Positions 52,464 to 61,097 are shown, counted from the stretch's first letter. The stretch is DNA of 64,000 nucleotides from an uncultured Prevotella sp. (GCA_902495455.1 CABUXJ010000010.1:19862-83861), one strand, 5' to 3'. Notes: a model not told the origin generated them from the letters alone. Numbers and translations are program-made.

Positions 52464-53546
52464 TTAAGGTTTATCCTGCTTTTTGAGCCAACAATAGATA
52501 GGATAATGGTCCGATGCGTCTATTTTGTTGTCTACCTTGCAGTTATAAGGCTTGAAATCACCGGAGCACATCAGGTTGTCTATCCTCACGTAAAAACCGC
52601 TCTGATTGTACGACACGCCGACACCCCTTCCGGTGGCCACATAGCAGTCAGTGAGCCCCTTGGCGACAGTCCGCCGGGCGTAGGATATGGGGTTGTCGTT
52701 GAAGTCGCCGCACAATATGATGGGAAGGTCGGCATGGTCTGCTATATACTTTCGGACGGCGTCAGCCTGCGGCGCTCTGATGGCGGCGGACTCGCCGAGC
52801 CGGTTAATGAGCTTCTTCGACTCCTCGCGGACGGTGTCCTGCCTGACGTTGCCTTTGAGCATGCTCTTGTACATGTGGCGGTCCTCCAGCGAGAGATGGG
52901 TTGTCTCCAAGTGGTTGTTGATGACGATGACCGTGTCACCATCCACGTCGAGAAAGAAGGCCACGCTGCCGTTGCCTTCCGACTCATATTCGATGCGCTC
53001 TTTGCGGAATATGGGATAGCGGGAGTATATGCCGAGGGCGTTCATGTTGCGCGTTCCGACATGGACCGTATCCCTGTGGGCATAGAGACTGTCCATGCGT
53101 TGCAGTATGTCGGCCCGGGTCATGTCCTCCTGCAGGCAGACGATATCGGCCTCACTGTCGCGAATATAGTCGACAATCATATCTGAGGTATCATCATAAC
53201 GGGGTTTGCCGTTATACGCCTGAACGTTGTAGGACAGCACCTTTATGACACCGTCAGGCATGTCTTCGGGCAGATTGACGGGCATATAAATACGTATGGG
53301 CACGTATGCAAGCACATAACCGGCCACCGGTATCAGCGCCATGCGCTTCTTAAACATCAGCCAAAAGAAGAGGAAGGCCATGTTGACAATCAGCACGGCG
53401 GGAAACGTCAGGCCGAGACAGGACAGCAAGGGGTGGCTGACGGGATTGACATAGTCGGCAAATCCCACCATGAGCATGATGATGACCGTGGCCACATTGG
53501 CTCCGGCCATCATCCTGATGGTTATCGTCTTGAGCATGTTGGCCAT
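52464..53546 (-). CDS. Membrane-anchored endonuclease/exonuclease/phosphatase family protein
   Basis: The 360 residues begin with three hydrophobic segments (residues ~7-100, ending YVLAYVPIRIYMPV). A C-terminal EEP domain facing outward or inward follows, with KVLSYNVQAYNG, SEADIVCLQEDMTRADILQRMD, TVIVINNHLETTHLS, LPIILCGDFNDNPISYARRT and ASDHYPIYCWLKK. The catalytic Asn, Glu, Asp and His of the family are all present. Members act on nucleic acids, inositol phosphates or lipids, and the substrate is not evident here. The stop of the upstream rhomboid gene is 7 nt away, so both are in one operon. Confidence 0.9.
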   Translation of the reverse strand: MANMLKTITIRMMAGANVATVIIMLMVGFADYVNPVSHPLLSCLGLTFPAVLIVNMAFLFFWLMFKKRMALIPVAGYVLAYVPIRIYMPVNLPEDMPDGVIKVLSYNVQAYNGKPRYDDTSDMIVDYIRDSEADIVCLQEDMTRADILQRMDSLYAHRDTVHVGTRNMNALGIYSRYPIFRKERIEYESEGNGSVAFFLDVDGDTVIVINNHLETTHLSLEDRHMYKSMLKGNVRQDTVREESKKLINRLGESAAIRAPQADAVRKYIADHADLPIILCGDFNDNPISYARRTVAKGLTDCYVATGRGVGVSYNQSGFYVRIDNLMCSGDFKPYNCKVDNKIDASDHYPIYCWLKKQDKP

Positions 53547-53553
53547 GACCGTC

Positions 53554-54486
53554 TCAATCGTTGTTGCTGCTGTCGAAAAGTCGTTTCTTCTCTTCCTTGG
53601 TCAGACTGTCATATCCACTCTTGCGTATCTTGTCCAATATCTGGTCCACTTCGTCCTGACGGGCTTTCTTGCGGGCATTATATTCCCAGTCGGATTCACG
53701 GCTGCCGCCCTGTTCGACGTGCATATCGGCGAAACGGCCGTCGTCCGGCCGCCTGTCGCGCGAGAACATGCGGCGTATCGAGTCCGTCAAGGAACTGCCG
53801 CCGGAACGACCTCCACCTCCGCTGACACCGGACTGACGTCGCCAATAGCGTATCATCAGGAAGCCGAACAGCATACCGCCGAGGTGGGCCGTATGGGCCA
53901 CGCCGTCGCCCGGAGAGCTGAGCGTGTAGAAGAGTTCGATGACGACATAGAACGTTACGAACCACTTGGCTTTTATCGGGATGGGCAGCGGAAAAATGAA
54001 AATGCGCTCTTCGGGAAATATCATGCCGAAAGCCAGCAGTATCGCATAGACCGCGCCGGAAGCCCCGACCGTGGTCCAAAGATTCAGTTGACGGGAGACA
54101 TAGTCGGGCATGGAAAACATGTCGAGCAGCCCCGCGGACGGCATGTTCTCGGCGAAGATGGTATAGAACTGGACCAGCTGGGCCACCTCCTGCATCAGTC
54201 CGGCACCAATGCCGCACGACAGATAGTAGAACAGAAAGCGGCGCGGCCCCCAGACGCTCTCTATCACACGTCCGAACATCCACAGGGCAAACATGTTGAA
54301 CAGGATGTGCGTGAACCCGCCGTGCAAAAACATGTACGTCAGAAGCTGGTAGGGGTGGAAGTCACTCGCAAGAAAGAAATGGAGTCCACCAATAGAGGTG
54401 AGTCCGGGCATCACCAACGTGGCAAGAAATGCGATAACGTTGATGAGCAGCAGATTTCTGGTCACCGTCGGTATGTTGTTGAACAT
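53554..54486 (-). CDS. Rhomboid family intramembrane serine protease
   Basis: This 310-residue protein has six membrane helices in the first ~215 residues. The rhomboid signatures are LTYMFLHGGFTHILFNMFALWMFG (HGGxxHxxxNM), the catalytic Ser in VGASGAVYAILLAFG, and the catalytic His in VAHTAHLGGMLFGFLMIRYW. A soluble, Arg/Ser/Asp-rich C-terminal tail of ~90 residues follows, with KARQDEVDQILDKIRKSGYDSLTKEEKKRLFDSS, a pattern common in Bacteroidota rhomboids. It leads the operon with the EEP protein and is divergent from the HU gene. Confidence 0.95.
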   Translation of the reverse strand: MFNNIPTVTRNLLLINVIAFLATLVMPGLTSIGGLHFFLASDFHPYQLLTYMFLHGGFTHILFNMFALWMFGRVIESVWGPRRFLFYYLSCGIGAGLMQEVAQLVQFYTIFAENMPSAGLLDMFSMPDYVSRQLNLWTTVGASGAVYAILLAFGMIFPEERIFIFPLPIPIKAKWFVTFYVVIELFYTLSSPGDGVAHTAHLGGMLFGFLMIRYWRRQSGVSGGGGRSGGSSLTDSIRRMFSRDRRPDDGRFADMHVEQGGSRESDWEYNARKKARQDEVDQILDKIRKSGYDSLTKEEKKRLFDSSNND

Positions 54487-54626
54487 GATGATTATACGTC
54501 TTTTTTCTTAGTCAATAAATATACTCGTTACAGGCGCAAAATTACGAAAAATATCCGTCAAACGGCATGAAAAGCCCTCAGTACAGACTAATTTTCCATA
54601 AAAATATCATTTTTTTTACGTTTTTG

Positions 54627-54657
54627 TTTGTTTTTCGGAATGTTTCCTCTATATTTG
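54627..54657 (+). promoter_or_regulatory. Promoter of the HU gene
   Basis: TTTG at 54627-54630, 19 nt, then TATATTTG at 54650-54657. It lies 57 nt before ATG 54714 and is a perfect consensus match. Confidence 0.85.
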
Positions 54658-54713
54658 CGAAGAGATTTTGACAAATCGTATCTAATTATTAATATCAAAC
54701 TAAAACGAAGATT

Positions 54714-54986
54714 ATGAACAAGACAGAATTAATCGAGAAGATTGCAGCCGGTTCAGGTCTGACAAAGACTGACGCAAAGAAGGCTCTCGATGCAACGGTA
54801 GCAGCTCTGAAAGAGGCTCTCATCGCAGGTGACAAAGTGGCCCTGATCGGCTTCGGAACATTCAGCGTCAACGAACGTCCGGCCCGCGAAGGTATCAACC
54901 CCGCTACGAAGCAGAAGATACAGATCGCTGCCAAGAAGGTTGCCAAGTTTAAGGCCGGCGCTGAACTGGCTGATGCCATCAACTAA
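54714..54986 (+). CDS. hup: HU family DNA-binding protein
   Basis: This is a nucleoid protein that bends DNA as a dimer. The 90-residue length is typical. It starts MNKTELIEKIAAGSGLTKTDAKKALDATV. The DNA-binding arm is GFGTFSVNERPAREGINPATKQKIQIAAKKV, with the conserved G-F-G-x-F and NPxT motifs. It is monocistronic, with a consensus promoter and a terminator at 55031-55068. Confidence 0.98.
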   Translation: MNKTELIEKIAAGSGLTKTDAKKALDATVAALKEALIAGDKVALIGFGTFSVNERPAREGINPATKQKIQIAAKKVAKFKAGAELADAIN

Positions 54987-55030
54987 GATAAGCAGAAAAC
55001 TCTCTTCTGAAATCAACGAAGAAGAAACAG

Positions 55031-55068
55031 AGTGAGGTTTCGCCACAGGGCGGAATCTCACTTTTTTT
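55031..55068 (+). terminator. Rho-independent terminator of the HU gene
   Basis: AGTGAGGTTTCGCC pairs with GGCGGAATCTCACT around a 4-nt loop and is followed by seven T's. Confidence 0.92.
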
Positions 55069-55341
55069 GCTGTTACGCCAACATCCCGTCACTATGACGC
55101 CAACACCCTGCACGGCGGGAAGCATGGCCCACGGAGCGCCACGTGACACGACGGAGAAAGAAAAGAGGAGTGGAAAATCCCGAGCAATGGATTTTCCACT
55201 CCTATTGTTTAGCCAGTTGACTGTTCAGCCCGTTGTGTCGGCTCTGCTTATGATCAAAACACAAACGCTTTGTTTTAAAGTTACCCTGTTACCTATTTAC
55301 AATCTCTATACGATCCTATATGGTTCAGGAGGAACTTCCCT

Positions 55342-56433
55342 CTATTTCACGACCGTCTTCTGACCATTGACGATATACACTCCGGCCGTGAGCGAGTCAA
55401 TGGCCGTGGCCATCGAAAGGACGCGCTTGCCGTCGACGGTATATACATTATATATCGGTGTGCCCTTGTCGCTGATAGTCTTGTCGACGGAGGCCTGATT
55501 ATCAAGGTCGATGAGATTGTAGGCCTGTGTTCCCAGCCCGATCTGCTCACCATATTCCACCGTCCACGTGCCATGAAGATTGGTGATGCGCTGTTGCAGC
55601 GGCACGGCGGTGTCGCCGGTGGTGTTGTCGTGGTTGAAGACGAGATCGAGACACGCCTTGTCGAGCGCGATGGGGTCGGTCGAGGCAAGGATACCGACGT
55701 CGGCCATCTGCGGCTTCGACGGATTGCCGTCACAGTCGCAGTCGACGGACAGGTTGTTCATGACGTTGATGTAGAGCACCTTTCCGCCGAAATAGTCGTG
55801 GACGCCCTGCGCCGCTGCGGCCATGCTCTCAAGGAACGGGTCCTGCTCCCCACCCCACGGATTGGTCGTCGAGCGGCCGCCGGAATGAATATAGCTCTTT
55901 CCGCTCTTCGACGCCACGCCGATGGAGGCGTTCTTCAGGACACCGCCGAAACCGCCCATAGCGTGGCCCTTGAAGTGGGCGAGATTGATCATGAAGTCGT
56001 AGTTGGCCAGGTGGCTGCCGACGATGTCATACTTTATGTGCTTCGTGTCCTTCACGGGGATATTCATCGTCCCCTCCTCGTCCATGATGTCGACCGTGGC
56101 AATCCGGTCATAACCGCGCTCGCTGATTGCGCGGCGGTGGGCCTCTGTGGTCGAGCGGTTGCCGCCATAGGCCGTGTTACACTCCACGATGGTGGCCTTA
56201 GTCTCGTCGACCAGCGGCTTGATGAACGCCGGACGCAGATGATTTGAACGCTCGCTCTCGCCAGTACTGATTTTCAGGGCCACGCGCCCCGTGGCCTCAA
56301 CGCTCAGCGCGCGGTAGATGCTGACGAGCGATTCGGGTGTGATGTTCTTCGTGAACAGCACCGTGGCCCGCTCCTGAGCCGCTGCCGGAATGGCCAGCAG
56401 GACGGCCGCTGCGATAATAAGTCGTCTTTTCAT
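55342..56433 (-). CDS. Exported DUF362 protein with T9SS-like tail
   Basis: This 363-residue protein has a signal peptide, MKRRLIIAAAVLLAIPAAAQ. The DUF362 core shows GRVALKISTGESERSNHLRP, YGGNRSTTEAHRRAISERGY, FMINLAHFKGHAMGGFGGVLKN, VDCDCDGNPSKPQMADVGILAST and DPIALDKACLDLVF. DUF362 proteins are often Fe-S linked, but here the Cys pair CDCDG is the only cluster-like set. The last ~35 residues (IYNVYTVDGKRVLSMATAID, then LTAGVYIVNGQKTVVK) resemble a degenerate sorting domain. The gene follows the flavodoxin-like gene by 14 nt, which suggests a shared redox role in the periplasm or on the surface (inferred). Confidence 0.87.
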   Translation of the reverse strand: MKRRLIIAAAVLLAIPAAAQERATVLFTKNITPESLVSIYRALSVEATGRVALKISTGESERSNHLRPAFIKPLVDETKATIVECNTAYGGNRSTTEAHRRAISERGYDRIATVDIMDEEGTMNIPVKDTKHIKYDIVGSHLANYDFMINLAHFKGHAMGGFGGVLKNASIGVASKSGKSYIHSGGRSTTNPWGGEQDPFLESMAAAAQGVHDYFGGKVLYINVMNNLSVDCDCDGNPSKPQMADVGILASTDPIALDKACLDLVFNHDNTTGDTAVPLQQRITNLHGTWTVEYGEQIGLGTQAYNLIDLDNQASVDKTISDKGTPIYNVYTVDGKRVLSMATAIDSLTAGVYIVNGQKTVVK

Positions 56434-56447
56434 ATTCTCGTTTCTCC

Positions 56448-57020
56448 TTATTTAATTGTCATTTTCTCCCTCAGCTTCTTCGCCTCCGCGCGGCTCGTCG
56501 CCATGCCCTCATAGCTGAAGCCGTACATCTTTGCAAAACGGCTCATGCTGTATTCGCCGTCATCAATCATCATCTTGGTCGGCGCGGCGCCCTGATAGAT
56601 GAAGAAAAGGCGCTTGCCCTTGAACACTCCCTCGGGTATGGTGCCGTAGAAGCGCTCCATCAGCGTGCGCACCGAAGCGCAGATGTTGTGCCAATAGACC
56701 GGCGAGCCCATCACGACGATGTCGGCCTGACGCATCTTTGCGACGACATCGTCAAATTGGTCGCCGTCGAGCGCCTGTCCGTAGAAGTTGATACGGTAGT
56801 CGTTGAGGTTGAGTGTCTCAAACTCCCGACCCTCAAGCAGCACGCCCGCCATAGCCGCCGTGTTTCCGTCGCGGTTGGGACTGCCGTTGATGAAGAGAAT
56901 TTTCTCTGTCTTTGCTGTCTCTTTCATTGCTGTTTCATTTTTGTTCTCACTCTTGCAGTTGGCTCCGAACAGCGTGCCGAACAGCACGACGAGAGCCATC
57001 GATAATCTCCTGATGTTCAT
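56448..57020 (-). CDS. Flavodoxin-fold NAD(P)H/FMN reductase-like protein
   Basis: The FMN-binding fold is seen in EKILFINGSPNRDGNTAAMAG (phosphate loop GSPNRDGNT), MRQADIVVMGSPVYWHNICASVRTLMERFYG and KRLFFIYQGAAPTKMM. With ATG 57020 it has 190 residues and a hydrophobic N-terminus (MNIRRLSMALVVLFGTLFGANC) that could be a lipoprotein or membrane signal, although the box GANC is not canonical. The open frame reaches 57092. A cytosolic start at the internal Met before KETAKTEKILF is also possible. It is in an operon with the exported DUF362 gene, which favours an exported form. Confidence 0.8.
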   Translation of the reverse strand: MNIRRLSMALVVLFGTLFGANCKSENKNETAMKETAKTEKILFINGSPNRDGNTAAMAGVLLEGREFETLNLNDYRINFYGQALDGDQFDDVVAKMRQADIVVMGSPVYWHNICASVRTLMERFYGTIPEGVFKGKRLFFIYQGAAPTKMMIDDGEYSMSRFAKMYGFSYEGMATSRAEAKKLREKMTIK

Positions 57021-57209
57021 AAAAGCCGATATTTTATCTTGTTTCATTATCGTTGTAGTCTTCGCTGCATATCCGTCCCGTGACTTTATCACGCCTGTTC
57101 CGTGGCGTCACCGCCAGCGGCCTGTTGTCTTCATCACACCACGAGGCAACACCCTGATAACCAGCGGTCTTTCGTCACCTCACCGGCCACGCTGCAAAAT
57201 AACGACAAA

Positions 57210-57246
57210 TCCCCGAAATTGCCATTATACAAATTTCGGGGATTAT
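57210..57246. terminator. Hairpin between the flavodoxin-like and ATPase genes
   Basis: ATCCCCGAAATT and AATTTCGGGGAT pair with an 11-nt loop. It lies 95 nt before the 3' end of the ATPase gene as read on the plus strand, and downstream of that gene on the minus strand. It has no clear T run, so it is a weak terminator candidate. Confidence 0.45.
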
Positions 57247-57340
57247 TACCAATAATACGTTTTAAGGCCGCCGTTGGATGACACGATGGAAGCGACGGGC
57301 CGATTTTTCTTTCTCCTTTCTCAATTAGGAGAACGCCTGA

Positions 57341-58612
57341 CTATTCCCTGAGACACCCCACCGGCACGACCCAGACACCATCGGCGCGGCGGTATGCGTA
57401 TTCACCACCGGTGAGAACCATGAGAAATGACGGCGCTCCCATCTTATCGGAGTCTACCTTTTCCGCCAGTTTCTTCAGGTTTTCAGCCGCCTCTTCTATC
57501 TGCCGGCTTCCGAGTTTGACCTCTACAGCAGCCCATCGTCCGTCGCGGAGCGCCACAATCATATCCGCTTCAAGATTATTCCGGTCGCGGTAGTGAAAGA
57601 CATCACCGTCGTTGGCCTGAGCATATATCTTCATGTCACGATGGCACAGCGACTCAAAAAGGAACCCGAACGTATTGAAGTCTTCGAGCAGCCTGTCCGG
57701 CCCTGTACGCAACACAGCCGCCGCTATCGACGGGTCGACAAAGTTGCGTTTGACCGACGTACGCAACGCGCTCTTCGACCTCATGGCCGGAGACCACGCC
57801 GGTGTGTCATCAATGACAAAGATGCGGCGCAAGGCGTTGAGATAGGAATCGAAAGTTGGGGCTGTCATCGAGGTTTCCGATGCTGCCATGTCCTGAATTA
57901 TCGTCGTATTTGAAGCCATCGTGCACACGTTCCGGGACAGCGATCTCAGCAGATTGAAGACCCGCTGCGGATTGCGCTCCACGCCGTCAACCCTTGAGAC
58001 ATCCTCTTCAACAATCGCATCCACATAGTTTCGTGCCACCTCCAAGGCGTCTTCCTTCGGAAAGGAAAGCGACGCCGGCCACCCTCCGCGGCATATCGCG
58101 TAGGAAATGTCCTGTATCGAGAGCGAGGACATGACCCCGTCGTCCTGCGTACCGGCAAAAAGCCGCCCCAACGAGATTTCACCCGAAGATTCTCCGGACT
58201 CAAACAGGCTCATCGTACGCATCATCACACGTGATATGCGCCCCGTTCCTGTGTGGGCCGTAGCGTTGTCTCTCGGCACGGCGGACCCCGTGAGGATGAA
58301 CTGCCCCGGTATCCGCCGCCTGTCAACCTCGGCACGGACGGCATCCCACAGCACGGGAGCCATCTGCCATTCGTCGATTAACCGCGGCACGTCACCCTTC
58401 AGAAGCATCGACGGTTTGGTGTCGGCCATCACCATGTATGCCCGCGAGTGGTCCACATCCTGCATATAGATTACGCTGCCGGCAAGCTGCTCGGCACTCA
58501 TCGTCTTCCCGCACCATTTACATCCGGTTATCAACAGTGCGCCGGAAGAACGGAGCTTCTTCTCCAGCAACCTGTCGCTGATTCTCGATATATACTTCGG
58601 TTCTTTGCTCAT
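57341..58612 (-). CDS. AAA ATPase with DUF4143 domain
   Basis: This 423-residue protein (ATG 58612, MSKEPKYISRISDRLLEKKL) belongs to the AAA_14/DUF4143 group common in Bacteroidota and of unknown function. The Walker A is ALLITGCKWCGKTMSAEQLAG. The Walker B-like region is PRLIDEWQMAPVLWDAVRAEVD, and a sensor-like ILTGSAVPRD follows. The DUF4143 nuclease-like half has LLEDFNTFGFLFESLCHRDMKIYA, FHYRDRNNLEADMIVALRDGRWAAVEVKLG (the D...E-x-K pattern). The -7 box is TATCTTTG at 58638-58631. Three 23-bp iterons lie just upstream, suggesting regulated or autoregulated expression. Confidence 0.92.
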   Translation of the reverse strand: MSKEPKYISRISDRLLEKKLRSSGALLITGCKWCGKTMSAEQLAGSVIYMQDVDHSRAYMVMADTKPSMLLKGDVPRLIDEWQMAPVLWDAVRAEVDRRRIPGQFILTGSAVPRDNATAHTGTGRISRVMMRTMSLFESGESSGEISLGRLFAGTQDDGVMSSLSIQDISYAICRGGWPASLSFPKEDALEVARNYVDAIVEEDVSRVDGVERNPQRVFNLLRSLSRNVCTMASNTTIIQDMAASETSMTAPTFDSYLNALRRIFVIDDTPAWSPAMRSKSALRTSVKRNFVDPSIAAAVLRTGPDRLLEDFNTFGFLFESLCHRDMKIYAQANDGDVFHYRDRNNLEADMIVALRDGRWAAVEVKLGSRQIEEAAENLKKLAEKVDSDKMGAPSFLMVLTGGEYAYRRADGVWVVPVGCLRE

Positions 58613-58663
58613 AATCAGGCTTTTAGATTGCAAAGATAACAATAATTTTATGATTTGACACCC

Positions 58664-58732
58664 TTTTACTTTAAAGTTTGACGGGATTTTACTTTAAACT
58701 TTGACGGTGTTTTACTTTAAAGATTGACGGAA
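58664..58732 (-). promoter_or_regulatory. Three tandem 23-bp iterons upstream of the ATPase promoter
   Basis: The units 58664-58686, 58687-58709 and 58710-58732 each read TTTTACTTTAAA then (G/C)(T/A)TTGACGG plus two or three bases, on the plus strand. Each holds the palindrome CTTTAAAG or a near variant. A partial unit (TTTTATGATTTGACACC) covers the -33 position, and no TTTG -33 box is present. The 23-bp period is about two helical turns. Confidence 0.88.
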
Positions 58733-58753
58733 CGTTCCGCTTGAAACAATGCT

Positions 58754-58981
58754 TTACTTCCTCTTCTTCTGCATCTCTATCCACAGTTCGTCGGCAAGAT
58801 ATCTGTCACTACGGCAATGAAGGTCGGCAACACCGTCCTCGATGAGTTCGGCCGTGACCGATTTGTAGTAATCATCGGCAGCTTCTTCCAGCGGGACACC
58901 ATGTTCCTTGCTGTAGATATCGATGATGCGCGCTATCTTCATATCCAGCACAATGCGCTTTCCGCTATCCTCTGTTTTCAT
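58754..58981 (-). CDS. Small protein of unknown function, partner of the DUF3791-like gene
   Basis: The 75-residue acidic, helical protein is MKTEDSGKRIVLDMKIARII followed by DIYSKEHGVPLEEAADDYYK and a Lys/Arg tail (MQKKRK). I recall similar short proteins (x-Y-S-K-x-x-G-x-x-x-E-E-A) beside DUF3791 and DUF3990 genes in gut bacteria. It starts 4 nt after the stop of the upstream DUF3791-like gene, so the two are co-translated. No function is known to me. A toxin-antitoxin role has only the gene arrangement in its favour. Confidence 0.7.
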   Translation of the reverse strand: MKTEDSGKRIVLDMKIARIIDIYSKEHGVPLEEAADDYYKSVTAELIEDGVADLHCRSDRYLADELWIEMQKKRK

Positions 58982-58985
58982 AATC

Positions 58986-59204
58986 TTATGGCTCCAACAC
59001 TCCTTTCTTCCTCATGAAGTCCGTGATATCGTCCACGATATATCCGGAACTGAACGTGTGAAGCACGTCGTAGCTCGGTATTATATAGCCGTAGAGTATG
59101 CCGGAAGTTTTCAGCCGGCTGTAGACATCGTTGCGCGAGAGGCCATGACGGCCGGCCACGGCCCCGATACAGAAAGTGACAAATTCCAGTACGTCCCTGT
59201 TCAT
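58986..59204 (-). CDS. DUF3791-like small protein
   Basis: This 72-residue protein has the family pattern: LEFVTFCIGAVAGRHGLSRNDVYSRL, then GYIIPSYDVLHTFSSGYIVDD and ITDFMRKKGVL. The YDVLHT(x)xxxYIvxDI motif is the hallmark of DUF3791. In many gut Firmicutes and Bacteroidota it sits beside a DUF3990 gene (ADP-ribosyltransferase-like fold). That partner is absent here, and the second small gene follows after 4 nt. Possibly it is a remnant of a larger cassette. Confidence 0.75.
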   Translation of the reverse strand: MNRDVLEFVTFCIGAVAGRHGLSRNDVYSRLKTSGILYGYIIPSYDVLHTFSSGYIVDDITDFMRKKGVLEP

Positions 59205-59311
59205 AACGGTTTCTCCGCACGCGCTTTATCGCCCGCGGAGTATCGGCAAAAATACGAAAAATAATTCAGAACATTGCTGAAAGGAAAGGAAAACAGCCGT
59301 ATTATGACACA

Positions 59312-59357
59312 AAAAAGATTGAAGCGGCGGCCGGAGGCCGACGTTTCAATCTTTTTA
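59312..59357 (-). terminator. Terminator after kduD
   Basis: On the minus strand, AAAAGATTGAAACGTCGGCC pairs with GGCCGCCGCTTCAATCTTTT, with small internal bulges, and is followed by T's. It is flanked on the plus strand by A/T runs, so it could also act in the other direction. Confidence 0.8.
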
Positions 59358-59397
59358 AATTATTAATTCTTTTTAAATTATTAATTCTTAATTATAA

Positions 59398-60198
59398 TCA
59401 GGGCTGCTTGCCGATGTAGGCGAGGATACCGCCGTCGACATAGAGGACGTGGCCGTTGACAGCGTCCGAAGCCTTTGAGGCGAGGAACACGGCGGGTCCG
59501 CCCAGCTCCTCGGGCTCGAGCCAGCGGCCGGCCGGAGTCTTGGCGCAGATGAATGAGTCGAACGGATGGCGGCTGCCGTCAGGCTGCTTCTCGCGGAGCG
59601 GAGCCGTCTGGGGAGTGGCGATATAACCCGGGCCGATACCGTTGCACTGGATGTTGTACTCTCCGTATTCTGAGCAGATGTTGCGTGTGAGCATCTTCAG
59701 ACCGCCCTTTGCTGCGGCGTATGCCGATACGGTCTCGCGGCCCAGTTCCGACATCATTGAGCAGATGTTGATGATCTTACCCTCGCGACGCTCCATCATT
59801 TCGGGCAGAACGGCCGAAGCGACGATGAACGGTGCGACGAGGTCGACGTCGATGACCTGCTGGAACTCTGCGCGCTTCATCTCGTGCATGGGGATGCGCT
59901 TGATGATGCCGGCGTTGTTGACGAGAATGTCAATCTGGCCGACCTCGGCGTGGATCTTCTCGACGAGAGCCTTAACGTCGTCTTCCTTCGTTACGTCGCA
60001 GACATATCCGTGAACGTTCTCGATGCCGGCCTCCTTGTAGTTGGCCAGTCCGCGCTCAAGGGCTGCTTCGTTGATGTCGTTGAAGATGATGTTCTTGATG
60101 CCGGCTGCAACAAACGCCTTGGCGATGTTGAATCCGATGCCGTAGGAAGCGCCTGTAATCCAAGCGTTCTTACCGGCTAATGAAAAAGGATTGTTCAT
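59398..60198 (-). CDS. kduD: 2-dehydro-3-deoxy-D-gluconate 5-dehydrogenase / gluconate 5-dehydrogenase (KduD type)
   Basis: This short-chain dehydrogenase reduces 2,5-diketo-3-deoxygluconate (DKII) to KDG in pectin catabolism. The 266-residue protein has a Rossmann start, FSLAGKNAWITGASYGIGFNIAKAF, then IDILVNNAGIIKRIPMHEM, the catalytic IINICSMMSELGRETVSAYAAAKGGLKML (Ser, Tyr, Lys) and NGIGPGYIATPQT. It closes with GHVLYVDGGILAYIGKQP. It follows kduI by 56 nt on the same strand and is followed by a terminator. Confidence 0.93.
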   Translation of the reverse strand: MNNPFSLAGKNAWITGASYGIGFNIAKAFVAAGIKNIIFNDINEAALERGLANYKEAGIENVHGYVCDVTKEDDVKALVEKIHAEVGQIDILVNNAGIIKRIPMHEMKRAEFQQVIDVDLVAPFIVASAVLPEMMERREGKIINICSMMSELGRETVSAYAAAKGGLKMLTRNICSEYGEYNIQCNGIGPGYIATPQTAPLREKQPDGSRHPFDSFICAKTPAGRWLEPEELGGPAVFLASKASDAVNGHVLYVDGGILAYIGKQP

Positions 60199-60254
60199 TT
60201 CTTTATGTTTTAAAGTGTTTATATTTCGATTATCTTCTCAATCCTGCCACCTCA

Positions 60255-61097
60255 TCATTTCAAGTCCGTGATGAGCGAGAAGTCCTGATCGCCGTAGTCG
60301 AGGTTCTCGCCTCCCATACCCCAGATGAAGGTGTAGTTGTGGGTTGCGGCGGCGGAGTGGATGCTCCATTCGGGTGAGAGCACGGCCTGGTCGCCCTTCA
60401 TCCAGATGTGACGGGTCTCGTCGACCTCGCCCATGAAGTGGCAAACGGCCTGATCCTCGGGCACTTCAAAGTAGAAGTAAGCCTCCATGCGGCGGCTGTG
60501 TACGTGCGCCGGCATCGTGTTCCAGACGCTTCCGGGAGCCAGTTCGGTCATACCCATCTGCAGCTGGCATGTGGGCAGCACCTGACTGACGAGCATCTTG
60601 TTGATGTTGCGCTCGTTGCTGGTCTCCAGCGCACCCATGTGTGCCACGACGGCGTCAGCCTTGGTCACCTTCTTGCAGGGATATGCGGTGTGTGCGGTGA
60701 CGCTGTTGAAGTAGAATTTTGCGGGTTTTCCGCCATCCTTTGACGCGAAGACGACGTCGCGGTCGCCGCGGCCGATGTAGAGGGCCTCCTTGAATCCGAG
60801 CTCAAAGACTTCGTCTCCGACCTTCACCGTGCCTTCGCCTCCGACGTTGAAGATACCGATTTCGCGGCGTGTCGTGAAGTAAGGAGCCTTCAGCGGGTCG
60901 ATTGCTTCGAGCTTCAGCTCTTCGGCCACGGGCATGGCACCGCCGACAACCATACGGTCGTACATCGAGTAAACCATGTTGACCTCGTCTGCGGCAAACA
61001 CTTTCTCGATGAGGAAGTCGCGGCGTATGCGGGCGGTATCATAACTCTTTGCGTCCTCCGGATGGGAGGCATAGCGGATTTCATAATTTGTTTTCAT
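60255..61097 (-). CDS. kduI: 5-dehydro-4-deoxy-D-glucuronate isomerase
   Basis: This isomerase converts 5-keto-4-deoxyuronate (from unsaturated galacturonate) to DKII. The 280 residues match KduI, with MKTNYEIRYASHPEDAKSYDTARIRRDFLIEKVF at the start, VNMVYSMYDRMVVGGAMPV, FNVGGEGTVKVGDEVFELG, and the metal site WNTMPAHVHSRRMEAYFYFEVP (His, His, Glu). The ending is HSAAATHNYTFIWGMGGENLDYGDQDF. A TATCTTTG box at 61143-61136 (minus) marks the promoter. It leads the kduI-kduD operon. Confidence 0.96.
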   Translation of the reverse strand: MKTNYEIRYASHPEDAKSYDTARIRRDFLIEKVFAADEVNMVYSMYDRMVVGGAMPVAEELKLEAIDPLKAPYFTTRREIGIFNVGGEGTVKVGDEVFELGFKEALYIGRGDRDVVFASKDGGKPAKFYFNSVTAHTAYPCKKVTKADAVVAHMGALETSNERNINKMLVSQVLPTCQLQMGMTELAPGSVWNTMPAHVHSRRMEAYFYFEVPEDQAVCHFMGEVDETRHIWMKGDQAVLSPEWSIHSAAATHNYTFIWGMGGENLDYGDQDFSLITDLK

